Shown piece by piece: positions 1-7,063 of a DNA stretch of 14,675 nucleotides. The notes under the pieces were generated by a model. It ran no database searches. It had not been told where the DNA came from and saw only the letters and a program-made list of their open reading frames with translations. The translations under genes were made by a program, and so were the position numbers. Location of the stretch: the NCBI GenBank assembly GCA_018820005.1, contig JAHJOS010000029.1, positions 1-14,675 of the forward strand, given 5' to 3'. Positions within the stretch are counted from its first letter, which is position 1. The number at the start of each line of letters is the position of its first letter. Source of the DNA: Alphaproteobacteria bacterium. GTDB taxonomy: Bacteria; Pseudomonadota; Alphaproteobacteria; Rhizobiales; Devosiaceae.

Positions 1-2
1 CG

Positions 3-1850
3 ATCGGTCATACCGAGGAAGCAGGCACCATGGTGACGCGCCATGTCGGCGCACTGCAGGAAACCATCCGCGGCATGGTCGAGGAGTTCTCTTCGGTCCT
101 CGGCAAGCTCGACACCGAGGCAGCCAATATGACCCAGGCATCCACCGCGCTCGCCCTCACCAGCGACACGGCGCTGGAGACGCTGGAAGACCGGCGTGGC
201 GCTATGGACGCGCTGGCGCAGAGCTTTGCGTCGCGCGCTGATGACATCGATGGCCGTATGCGCATGTTCGCCCAGTCGATTGCCGACACCGTCAACGACA
301 CGGAGCGCCGCCTGATCGGCGCCCGCCGTGCCATGGACGACGCCCTGACCGCAACGACCGGCACTGTCGTGCAGACGCTTGAACAGACGACGGGCACCAT
401 CACGGAAGCCATCCAGACGTCAACCAACAGCGTCAACGATGCGATGTACCGCAACAACGAGCGCTTCACCGCAAACCTGTCAGGCAACGCAGCGCAGATG
501 GACAACATTGTCCAGCGTGCAGCCGAGGCCGCGGCGGCCGCCCTCAACCAGACCAGCAATGCCGTGCGCAATGCGCTCAATGAGCAGTCGAGCCAGGTTG
601 CCAGTGCCCTCGAGGACAATGCCGCCCGTGTCGGCGATGTGCTCTCGTCCACCGCCAGCAGCGTTACCGATGTTCTCAACACCACGACCAGCTCGCTGGC
701 CGACACCATCAGCGATAGCACCGCATCGGTCCGCAATGCGATTGCCAACAATTCCGGCCAGTTCCGTCAGACACTTGACGAGACGTCGACGCAGGTAACC
801 GAGAAGCTTGGTGAGTTCCGGGGTGCTGCCGATGTGGAAGGCCGCCGCGCCAGCGCCGCACTGCAGCAGGCACAGCAGCAGATGATGGTCGAGATGCGCC
901 GGGCCATGGAGGAGGCGACCCAGCGCTTCAACGACACGGCCCAGGCCATGCGTGAAACCGCTCGCGAAGTTGGGACCGAGCTTGAAGCGACGCGCGCCGA
1001 ACTGGCCCGTGGCGTCAACGAGCTGCCCGAAGAAACCCGCGCCAGCGCCGCCGCCATGCGCCGCGTTGTTGCCGAGCAGATCGAGGCTCTCAGCGAGCTT
1101 AATGCGATTGTGCGCAATCAGCCTGCAACGCATGATCTCAACGATCGCCGCCCGGCCGCCACCCGCCCTGCCCCGCGCCAGGAGCCTCGTCCCGAGGCGC
1201 CGGCCTACCAGGCACCGCGTCAGCCCGAGCCGACGCGCGAAACCTATCGCGCCGAGCCGACACGGCAGACCCTGGTTGACCCGATCCGGACGATAGAACG
1301 CGCTCCCGAGCCGGCCCGCGCACCTGAGCAGGCCCGCCGCCAACCTGAACCGGCACGCCAGGTGGAACCCATTCGCCAGCCCGAGCCGACCCGCCCGGCA
1401 GCACCAGTGCGTCAGGCGGAAGCCGATGCCGAGGTCCAGGGTGAGAACGCGGGCTGGCTGCGTGATGTGCTGCGCAATGCGACGGCCAAGCAGGAGAGCA
1501 CCCAGGCCGTCCAGCAGGGGCTTTCCGGGCTGACCGAAGAGATCGCCCACTCCATAGATGATACGGCGATGTCTGACGCCTGGGCGCGCTATCAGGCGGG
1601 GGAATCCAACGTGTTCTCGCGCCGGATCTACACACTTGCCGGCCAGGGCACATATGACGATGTGCGCAAGAAGCTGCAGCGCGATCCCGAGTTCGCCCGC
1701 ACGGCCCAGGCCTATATGAGCGAGTTCGAACAACTGCTCAAACGCGCCGCCGCTGGCCCGCGCCCAGCTGCTGAAACCCGCGAGCATCTACTCAGCGATC
1801 GCGGCAAGGTTTACACAACACTGGCCCACGCCAGCGGGCGTCTAAACTAG
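3..1850 (+). CDS. Large coiled-coil/apolipoprotein-like repeat protein, C-terminal part (5' end outside window)
   Basis: The frame is open from base 3, so the first in-frame ATG (base 30) is probably internal and the gene starts before the window; relatives in Rhizobiales are far longer, often annotated as kinesin-like or apolipoprotein A1/A4/E-like. Numbering from the base-30 Met gives 606 residues. Residues 1-360 are Ala/Thr/Glu/Gln-rich and helical, with fourteen consecutive 11-residue units at 105-258. Residues 364-466 are a Pro/Arg/Glu-rich, presumably disordered linker with recurring QPEPTR/QPEPAR blocks. Residues 505-606 form a compact domain that I recognise as the conserved C-terminus of this family (features: WARYQAGE, NVFSRRIYTL, GKVYTTLAHASGR). 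No membrane segment is visible in this part. The exact function is unknown; a structural or cell-envelope/polarity role is only a guess. It ends with TAG just before a strong hairpin terminator. Confidence 0.85.
   Translation: MGHTEEAGTMVTRHVGALQETIRGMVEEFSSVLGKLDTEAANMTQASTALALTSDTALETLEDRRGAMDALAQSFASRADDIDGRMRMFAQSIADTVNDTERRLIGARRAMDDALTATTGTVVQTLEQTTGTITEAIQTSTNSVNDAMYRNNERFTANLSGNAAQMDNIVQRAAEAAAAALNQTSNAVRNALNEQSSQVASALEDNAARVGDVLSSTASSVTDVLNTTTSSLADTISDSTASVRNAIANNSGQFRQTLDETSTQVTEKLGEFRGAADVEGRRASAALQQAQQQMMVEMRRAMEEATQRFNDTAQAMRETAREVGTELEATRAELARGVNELPEETRASAAAMRRVVAEQIEALSELNAIVRNQPATHDLNDRRPAATRPAPRQEPRPEAPAYQAPRQPEPTRETYRAEPTRQTLVDPIRTIERAPEPARAPEQARRQPEPARQVEPIRQPEPTRPAAPVRQAEADAEVQGENAGWLRDVLRNATAKQESTQAVQQGLSGLTEEIAHSIDDTAMSDAWARYQAGESNVFSRRIYTLAGQGTYDDVRKKLQRDPEFARTAQAYMSEFEQLLKRAAAGPRPAAETREHLLSDRGKVYTTLAHASGRLN
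342..803 (+). repeat. Fourteen tandem 11-residue (33-base) hendecad repeats within the coiled-coil gene
   Basis: Residues 105-258 (from the base-30 Met) divide without gaps into 11-residue units. Examples are ALNQTSNAVRN, ALNEQSSQVAS, ALEDNAARVGD, VLSSTASSVTD, VLNTTTSSLAD and TISDSTASVRN. Position 2 is nearly always Leu, Ile or Met, position 9 is usually Val, Leu, Ile, Phe or Met, and positions 4-7 are polar, rich in Thr, Ser and Asn. This 3-turn periodicity is that of a right-handed hendecad coiled coil or an amphipathic apolipoprotein-type helix. The units are diverged at DNA level, so this is a protein repeat and not a recent DNA expansion. Confidence 0.8.
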
Positions 1851-1868
1851 GGACACCACCAAAACCAG

Positions 1869-1894
1869 AACGGCCCCGGAAATCCGGGGCCGTT
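1869..1894 (+). terminator. Rho-independent terminator after the coiled-coil gene
   Basis: A perfect 11-base-pair stem (AACGGCCCCGG / CCGGGGCCGTT) encloses an AAAT loop and runs into TTTT on the plus strand, 18 bases after the stop codon at 1850. The minus-strand C40 gene ends at 1905, so the hairpin sits between convergent genes. Read from the minus strand the T-run is poorer (TTCTGGTTTT), so it may also serve that gene but less well. Confidence 0.88.
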
Positions 1895-1904
1895 TTGATT
1901 CTGC

Positions 1905-2312
1905 TCAATCGCGTCTGGCGCGTTTGCCACCGAGCAGGAGCTGATAGGCTGGTAGTTCGGGAAAGCGGTGCAGCGACCAGATCGCGGGTGTTCCCACTGA
2001 CTTTGCCAGATGCAGCGCCTGCCCCTCCCCGACATAGACGGCAACGTGCGCGCCATATGCCGCGCCATCCCGACTGAACAACAACAGATCCAGCGGCTCA
2101 AAGCGCGTAACGACCGCGCTGCTCTGGTGGTCGGCCCATAGCTCACTGGATCGAAACGGTGGCACATTGACGCCAAAATGGGACAAGACCGCATAGGCGT
2201 AGCGCTGGCAGTTGGCCCCGGCGCTCAGGTCATGCGTTCCATCTGGAATGCGGCTGCCGTCATAGCGCACCTGTCTAAAGACCTCGGGCAAGGCATCAAA
2301 AAGATTCACCAC
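1905..2312 (-). CDS. Small C40 (NlpC/P60-like) peptidase/amidase-type hydrolase
   Basis: This 135-residue protein has the C40 papain-like arrangement: Cys35 in GANCQRYAYAVL, His89 in YGAHVAVYVG and His101 in ALHLAK, with the hydrophobic strand LDLLLFS between them. Known members hydrolyse peptide bonds or acyl amides, most often in cell-wall peptides. The length is near the minimal catalytic domain, and no signal peptide, cell-wall-binding domain or membrane segment is seen, so a cytoplasmic or non-classically placed enzyme is implied. Start: two GTG codons lie side by side (2312 and 2309); GGGG seven bases upstream of the first favours 2312. It is the last gene of a six-gene minus-strand run and lies 135 bases after the second MFS permease. 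Substrate is unknown; the Cys and His positions make a C40-type fold likely. Confidence 0.78.
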   Translation of the reverse strand: MVNLFDALPEVFRQVRYDGSRIPDGTHDLSAGANCQRYAYAVLSHFGVNVPPFRSSELWADHQSSAVVTRFEPLDLLLFSRDGAAYGAHVAVYVGEGQALHLAKSVGTPAIWSLHRFPELPAYQLLLGGKRARRD

Positions 2313-2447
2313 TGTGTCACCCCAAGATCATGCGCACTGACCCGACAGGACCTGCCTCAACAGGCACGGCAGCCGCCGTACCGCGTCGCAGGCAACAGCG
2401 GAAAATGCGACAAGATCGCTCAGAACGCAAACGACATGGCCATGCCG

Positions 2448-3650
2448 CTAGGAGAATGCGCCCGCTGCGGCTTTGGGCTGCATCATTTTCAACGACGCCC
2501 ATATGCAGCCGCCGCCCACAAACGCCGTCAGTGCCGCAAACAGATACGCCTGGTTCCCATACAGGGCCACCAGCCAGCCGAAAGCCAGCAGGGCCAACAC
2601 CGACATCAACTGCTGCAGCACCGTGAACAGGCTCTGCGTCTCCGCCGCAATATCCTCGCTCGTCCAATTGGCAATGAAATGCACACACCCCAAATATCCA
2701 ATTGCGAACGTGATACCATGGGTCAGTTGCAAGGCCACCAGCACCGGCACCGGCGGCGCAAACGCCATGGCAATCCAGCGCAATGCTGACGCTACGGCCG
2801 AAATGAGGATCAGATGGCGGGCCGAAATGCGACCGCCGAAGCGCTTCCAGACGAACATCATGCCCGCTTCGGAAGCCGATCCCAGCGCGATCAGCGGCCC
2901 TATCACGCTCTCCGATATCCCTTGCTGCTTCCACAGCAGCGCGCCGAAAGCATTCAGAAAGATATGGGTACCGAACACCATGGCAAAGCCGACGAGCGGC
3001 AGGAAGAACCAGGGCTTAACCAGCACCGCGCGCAATTTGCCGGCTACAGGTTGAGTTGCCGCAACTGTGGGCAATCCTGGCGGAGCACGGAATGCCGGCA
3101 ATTGCAGCGAAGCCCCGGCGCGCAGCAGCGCCAGCCCGACGAACAACGGGACGAAGATCGTCGACCCAAACCATACTACCAGGAAGCCGGTCAGGGCATT
3201 GAACAGCATATAGCCCACCGTGCCCCAGGCCCGGATGCTGCCGAAGTCGCTGCCATTGCGCCGTGTCATGCGCATCGTTGCAGCATCGAGTACCGGACCG
3301 ATCGCGCCACCGGGCAGACTGCAAAGCGTCCAGAACAGCAGGATGCCCCAGAATTCGTTGACGAAAAACAGGCCAATCGGAACGATGCCGGCAATCAGCG
3401 CACCGATAACGATGACTTGGCGCCAGTCGCTGGCCTTATCGGCCAGACGCCCCACCACAAGGTTGAGCAGCAGGATCACCAGCACGGGCACCGCATTGAT
3501 CATCCCGATCTGCTCGGTGCCAATGCCCTTTTCGCTCAACCATATCGGCAGGAACACGACGGCCGCACCCGGCCCCATGAAATAAGTGAAGTAGAAGGCG
3601 GTCGTGCGCACTTCTGGCGTCAGGGGGGCGGGTAGCGTGGGGAGCAACAT
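2448..3650 (-). CDS. MFS permease, MFS_1-like/HcaT-type (downstream copy of a tandem pair)
   Basis: The chosen ATG at 3650 gives 400 residues and about 12 membrane segments, normal for the major facilitator superfamily. Motif A is seen as GRLADKASDWR (67-77) after TM2. The block LDAATMRMTRR...DFGSIRAWGTVGY (121-147) resembles the signature of the 3-phenylpropionate transporter-like (HcaT/LacY-related) group. An in-frame extension runs up to 3857, but it overlaps the upstream gene's 3' end and looks non-coding; the start at 3650 aligns with that of the paralogue. The upstream paralogue ends 97 bases earlier, so co-transcription is likely. No good Shine-Dalgarno is visible. Substrate cannot be read from sequence; names such as 3-phenylpropionate transporter would be by homology only. 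Confidence 0.85.
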   Translation of the reverse strand: MLLPTLPAPLTPEVRTTAFYFTYFMGPGAAVVFLPIWLSEKGIGTEQIGMINAVPVLVILLLNLVVGRLADKASDWRQVIVIGALIAGIVPIGLFFVNEFWGILLFWTLCSLPGGAIGPVLDAATMRMTRRNGSDFGSIRAWGTVGYMLFNALTGFLVVWFGSTIFVPLFVGLALLRAGASLQLPAFRAPPGLPTVAATQPVAGKLRAVLVKPWFFLPLVGFAMVFGTHIFLNAFGALLWKQQGISESVIGPLIALGSASEAGMMFVWKRFGGRISARHLILISAVASALRWIAMAFAPPVPVLVALQLTHGITFAIGYLGCVHFIANWTSEDIAAETQSLFTVLQQLMSVLALLAFGWLVALYGNQAYLFAALTAFVGGGCIWASLKMMQPKAAAGAFS

Positions 3651-3747
3651 GGGACGATACTCAGGGCTTCGACCCGCTCCGGACCACCCGGCGATCAAGC
3701 TGTTGTGCGGCGATATACTTGGACAGTTCTCAATTTGTCGGGGCGCG

Positions 3748-4926
3748 TCAACGCGCATCCTTGGGAGGCCGGATGCGGAGCGACACCAGCACGCAGCCCG
3801 CGCCAACCACAGCCAGCAACGAGGAGACGAAATAGGATGCTGCCCCGAAATGCACAACCAGCAGACCGAACCAGGTCAGAAGACCGAAAGAACAGGCCTG
3901 GATGAGCATATTGGCAAAGCCCTGTGCCTCAGCAGCATTGGATTCGTCTGTCCAGTTGGCGACGAAATGCACGACGCCGAAATAGCCCATGCCGAAGCTG
4001 AAGGCATGCAGCAACTGGGTAAAGAACAGGATCTCCACCGGCGGATTGAACGCCATAACGGTGAAGCGGACGAAGGAAGCAGCGCAGGCCGCCAGGATCA
4101 TGTTACGGGCCGTTACGCGAGAACCGAAACGGCGCCACGCGAACATCACGATGGCCTCGCCGGTCGCAGCCACTGCGAGCAGTGGACCGATGAAATAGGA
4201 CGGCACCCCATTGCGCTCCCAAAGCAGCGCGGCAAACCCGCCAATCAGCGCGTTGCTGGCATTGACCAGCGCAAAGCCAACCAGCGGCAGCACGAACCAC
4301 AGTTTGAGCGAATCTTTTAGACGCGTCGGCTTGGCGTCAGCCAGGGTAACCTTGGCCTCCGGCGCCCGAAAGCGCGGCAGGATCAGGCTGGCGCCCGCTC
4401 GCAGCAGCGACATGGCAACAAACAGCGGCACAAAGGCTTGCGACCCGAATACGCCGAGCAACAAGCCGATTCCGCCCGCGCCCACCACATAGCCCACCGT
4501 GGCCCACACCCGGATCGAGCCGAAATCGCCTCCCGAGCGCCGCGTCATGCGCACCGTCGCGGCATCGATCAGTGGTGGGATGGAGCCATTACCGAAGGTG
4601 CACAGCGTCCAGACAAGGATAATGCCCCAAAACTCACTGACAAACACCAGGGTAAAGGGCACGACGGCGGCATAGAGCGAAAGAGCCACAATCACCGTGC
4701 GCCAGTCATTGGCCCGGTCGGCCAGGCGCCCCACCAGCATGTTGAGCAACAGCAGCACCAGCACCGGCACCGAGTTGACCAGGCCGATCTGGTCGGCTGG
4801 AATACCATGCTCGCTCAGCCAGATGCCCAAAAACACCGAAGCGACCGCACCGGGCAGATAAACGGTAAACTGATAAAGTGATGCGCGCAGCTCGGGCGAA
4901 GCCAAGCGCAGGGAAACCGGTGGCAT
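3748..4926 (-). CDS. MFS permease, MFS_1-like/HcaT-type (upstream copy of a tandem pair)
   Basis: This 392-residue protein has about 12 membrane segments, motif A as GRLADRANDWR (66-76) and the family block IDAATVRMTRR...DFGSIRVWATVGY (120-146). Over residues 32-109 I count 52 identities in 78 positions with the downstream copy, and the two align with a one-residue offset for the first 150 residues, so they are tandem duplicates. ATG at 4926 is preceded by GGAG eleven bases upstream. The gene follows the GT4 glycosyltransferase by 86 bases on the same strand; that gap holds a short palindrome (TAACGTTA) and could carry its own promoter. Likely a proton-coupled uptake permease in the inner membrane. 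Substrate unknown. Confidence 0.87.
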   Translation of the reverse strand: MPPVSLRLASPELRASLYQFTVYLPGAVASVFLGIWLSEHGIPADQIGLVNSVPVLVLLLLNMLVGRLADRANDWRTVIVALSLYAAVVPFTLVFVSEFWGIILVWTLCTFGNGSIPPLIDAATVRMTRRSGGDFGSIRVWATVGYVVGAGGIGLLLGVFGSQAFVPLFVAMSLLRAGASLILPRFRAPEAKVTLADAKPTRLKDSLKLWFVLPLVGFALVNASNALIGGFAALLWERNGVPSYFIGPLLAVAATGEAIVMFAWRRFGSRVTARNMILAACAASFVRFTVMAFNPPVEILFFTQLLHAFSFGMGYFGVVHFVANWTDESNAAEAQGFANMLIQACSFGLLTWFGLLVVHFGAASYFVSSLLAVVGAGCVLVSLRIRPPKDAR

Positions 4927-5002
4927 GAATGCTGAACTCCGGGCAAATCACTCGCCCGGCAGCCTTGGTGACTCCACTTGCCCTGCAACGCAAGGCCTAT
5001 GT

Positions 5003-5010
5003 TAACGTTA
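5003..5010. promoter_or_regulatory. Short palindrome in the gap before the MFS pair
   Basis: TAACGTTA is an 8-base perfect palindrome, set in GTTAACGTTAC, in the 86-base space between the GT4 stop and the first MFS start. This is an AT-rich island in a GC-rich region, so it may be part of a promoter or operator for the permeases. There is no independent support. Confidence 0.25.
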
Positions 5011-5012
5011 CT

Positions 5013-6140
5013 CTATGCAGTGGCCGCCAGGTGCGGCCGCAGCAGCACAAGAGCGGACTGCAACTGGCGCGCGCTGGCCGCCCAGGTGAAGCGTTCACCA
5101 TGCAGGCGGGCGTCTTCGCGCCGCAGGCCAAGCGCTCGGGTCACGGCGATGCCCAGATCGACATCGAGTGCGCCAGCGCGCGGATCGCTGAGCACATCCA
5201 CGGGGCCCGTGACCGGCAGCGCCGCCACCGGCGTGCCCGAGGCCAGCGCCTCTGTGATGACATTGCCGAAGGTGTCGGTGCGGCTGGGAAAGACCAGCAC
5301 ATCAGCGCTGCGATAGAGCGCGCCCAGCTCATCACCGTGGCGATAGCCCAGAAACACGGCCTCGGGATATTGCCGCTGCAGCCGCGCGCAATCGGGGCCG
5401 TCTCCGACCACGATCTTGGTGCCGGGCACGCACAGCTTGAGGAAGGCCTCAACATTCTTTTCGGCAGCAACACGGCCCACATAGAGCAGATGCGGACCCG
5501 CGAGATCGGCAAAGCAGGTTTTGGGACCAGGATGGAACCGTCCCCCGTCGACGCCGCGCGACCACAGTTCGAGGCGGGCAAAGCCCCGCGCGGTGAGGTC
5601 AGCGCGCAGCGAGGGCGTCGGCACCAGCGTGCGGTGCGCTGCGCCATGGAACCAACGTAGATAGCCATAGCTCCATTCCTGTGGCACCGGCACGCGCATC
5701 GCCACATATTCGGGGAAACGGGTATGGAAGCTGGTGGTGAAGGCAAAGCCGCGGTCGATGCAGTATTGCCGTGCCAAAAGGCCCAGCGGGCCCTCGGTGG
5801 CGATATGGATATGGTCGGGATCAGCCTGGGTGATCAGCCGGCCCACCGAGCCCATGGTGGCAAGAGAAATGCGCACTTCCGGATAGCTCGGCACAGGCAG
5901 CGTCCAGAATGGCTCAGGGGTGAGATAGCGCACATCAAGCCCGTTGCGCACCAGCTCACGACCAACGCTCTCAAGCGTCCGCACCACGCCATTGATCTGC
6001 GGGCGCCAGGCATCGGTCACGATCAGCAACCTGCGGCTATTGGCACCCGGCGCGGGCGCGGCAACAGAGATTGGGGACACCTGGGCACCACCATGGTTTC
6101 GATTGTCGCGCCAGTCTGGGCGCGTCGCACGTCGAACCAA
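5013..6140 (-). CDS. GT4-family glycosyltransferase (MgtA/SQD2-like mannosyl- or glucosyltransferase)
   Basis: A two-domain GT-B enzyme of about 355-375 residues. Numbered from the TTG at 6140: N-terminal acceptor domain with TDAWRPQINGVVRTL (42-56) and TSFHTRFPEYV (136-146); C-terminal nucleotide-sugar domain with YVGRVAAEKN (220-229), VVGDGPD (244-250) and VFPSRTDTFGNVITEALASG (283-302). This resembles the group transferring mannose, glucose or sulfoquinovose from a nucleotide sugar to lipid acceptors at the cytoplasmic face. In the usual EX7E motif the first Glu is Asp289 and the second is Glu297. No ATG is in frame at the 5' end; TTG 6140 or GTG 6080 are the candidates, neither with a clear Shine-Dalgarno, and conservation begins near residue 36. 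It lies 33 bases after the phosphoesterase gene, so they probably share a transcript. Confidence 0.86.
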   Translation of the reverse strand: MVRRATRPDWRDNRNHGGAQVSPISVAAPAPGANSRRLLIVTDAWRPQINGVVRTLESVGRELVRNGLDVRYLTPEPFWTLPVPSYPEVRISLATMGSVGRLITQADPDHIHIATEGPLGLLARQYCIDRGFAFTTSFHTRFPEYVAMRVPVPQEWSYGYLRWFHGAAHRTLVPTPSLRADLTARGFARLELWSRGVDGGRFHPGPKTCFADLAGPHLLYVGRVAAEKNVEAFLKLCVPGTKIVVGDGPDCARLQRQYPEAVFLGYRHGDELGALYRSADVLVFPSRTDTFGNVITEALASGTPVAALPVTGPVDVLSDPRAGALDVDLGIAVTRALGLRREDARLHGERFTWAASARQLQSALVLLRPHLAATA

Positions 6141-6173
6141 TGAAGGGCAGATGACTGTTCGTTGACGGCCCGA

Positions 6174-6971
6174 TCAGCTGGCGGCGCGGCGCAGCCGGAA
6201 CTTGCGCGGTTCGCCCGCTGCCATCTCGGTCCACTGGATCAGCTCGAAAACACCTTCCGGGGTCTCGACAATGGCCGTGCAGCTTTCCACCCAGTCCCCG
6301 GTATTGATGTAGTGGATACCCAGCCGGTCGTGCATGGCGGCAAAATGGATATGGCCACAAATAACGCCATCCACCCCCGACTCCTTGGCCTCGTGAACCA
6401 GGGCCTCTTCGAAGCGGCCGATAATGGAAACGGCGTTCTTGACTTTTTGCTTGGCCCAGGCGCTCAGCGACCAATACTGCAATCCAAGGCGTCGGCGCAC
6501 CCAGTTGATGGCGATATTGACGCGCAGGGCGGCATTATAGGCCCAGTCGCCCACATGGGCGAGCCATTTGGCATTCATCACCACCACGTCAAACTGGTCG
6601 CCGTGGATCACAAGATAGGTCTTGCCGGTGGCCGTGGTGTGGACCGTGCGATCAACGAACTCAATCTCGCCAAAATAGGTGCCCAGATACTCTCGCAGAA
6701 ATTCATCGTGATTACCGGGCAAATAGATCACCCGGCTGCCCGCATTGGCCTTGTCGAGCAGGATCTGGGCCAGCACATTGTATTCGGCCGGCCAATGCCA
6801 GGACTTTGCCAGGCGCCAACCGTCCAGAATGTCGCCCACCAGATAGATGGTCTCGGCGTCATGGGCGCGCAAAAACTCTATCAGCTGTCCCACGCGGATG
6901 GGCTTCATGCCCAAATGCACGTCCGAAATGAACATCGCCCGAACCTGTCGGACTTCGCGGTCATCCGCCAT
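6174..6971 (-). CDS. LpxH-like calcineurin-type metallophosphoesterase (UDP-2,3-diacylglucosamine diphosphatase family)
   Basis: 265 residues from the ATG at 6971. The five metallophosphoesterase motifs are all present: SDVHLG (Asp17, His19), GDILDGW (Asp47), GNHDEF (Asn87, His88), HGD (His123) and GHIH (His207, His209). These bind two divalent metals and hydrolyse phosphate esters or anhydrides. The length and layout fit the LpxH family, but alphaproteobacteria commonly use LpxI for the lipid A step, and this branch is often next to a GT4 gene, as here, so the true substrate may be another UDP-diacylglucosamine-like or glycolipid pyrophosphate. Start: a TTG sits directly before the ATG; AGGAG is 10 bases from the ATG and 7 from the TTG. 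The GH3 gene ends 92 bases upstream. Confidence 0.86.
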   Translation of the reverse strand: MADDREVRQVRAMFISDVHLGMKPIRVGQLIEFLRAHDAETIYLVGDILDGWRLAKSWHWPAEYNVLAQILLDKANAGSRVIYLPGNHDEFLREYLGTYFGEIEFVDRTVHTTATGKTYLVIHGDQFDVVVMNAKWLAHVGDWAYNAALRVNIAINWVRRRLGLQYWSLSAWAKQKVKNAVSIIGRFEEALVHEAKESGVDGVICGHIHFAAMHDRLGIHYINTGDWVESCTAIVETPEGVFELIQWTEMAAGEPRKFRLRRAAS

Positions 6972-7063
6972 CAAGCAACGACTCCTGCTTCCTGGAGGCG
7001 GAGTTTATCTGCGCTTGCGCCCCGAGGGAACCATTGCCGCGCAGAACATGGGGAAAGCCCGGA

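Noticed and set aside
480..1787. A 435-codon open frame on the minus strand opposite the coiled-coil gene
   Set aside because: It is an antisense shadow produced by GC-rich codon bias. Its translation is compositionally odd (Gly/Arg/Leu-rich without motifs), while the plus-strand frame has clear repeats and a known C-terminal domain.
3651..3857. A 69-codon N-terminal extension of the downstream MFS protein
   Set aside because: It is Cys/Trp/Arg-rich, overlaps the end of the upstream MFS gene in another frame, and has no counterpart in the paralogue, whose start aligns with the ATG at 3650.
2814..4320. Long plus-strand open frames opposite the two MFS genes
   Set aside because: Their translations are His/Gln/Arg-rich without motifs, whereas the minus-strand frames give coherent 12-segment membrane proteins that align with each other.
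2448..4926. AmpG-type muropeptide permeases
   Set aside because: AmpG proteins are longer (about 490 residues, 14 segments). These have about 12 segments and the DFGSIR-WGTVGY block of the HcaT-like group, so muropeptide transport remains only a hypothesis.
1905..4926. A mobile element or recombination scar explaining the MFS duplication
   Set aside because: I saw no transposase, terminal inverted repeats or target-site duplications around the pair, and base composition matches the neighbours.
6174..6971. Assigning the gene symbol lpxH
   Set aside because: The family match is good, but alphaproteobacteria usually carry out this lipid A step with LpxI and the neighbour is a glycosyltransferase, so the symbol would overstate the evidence.
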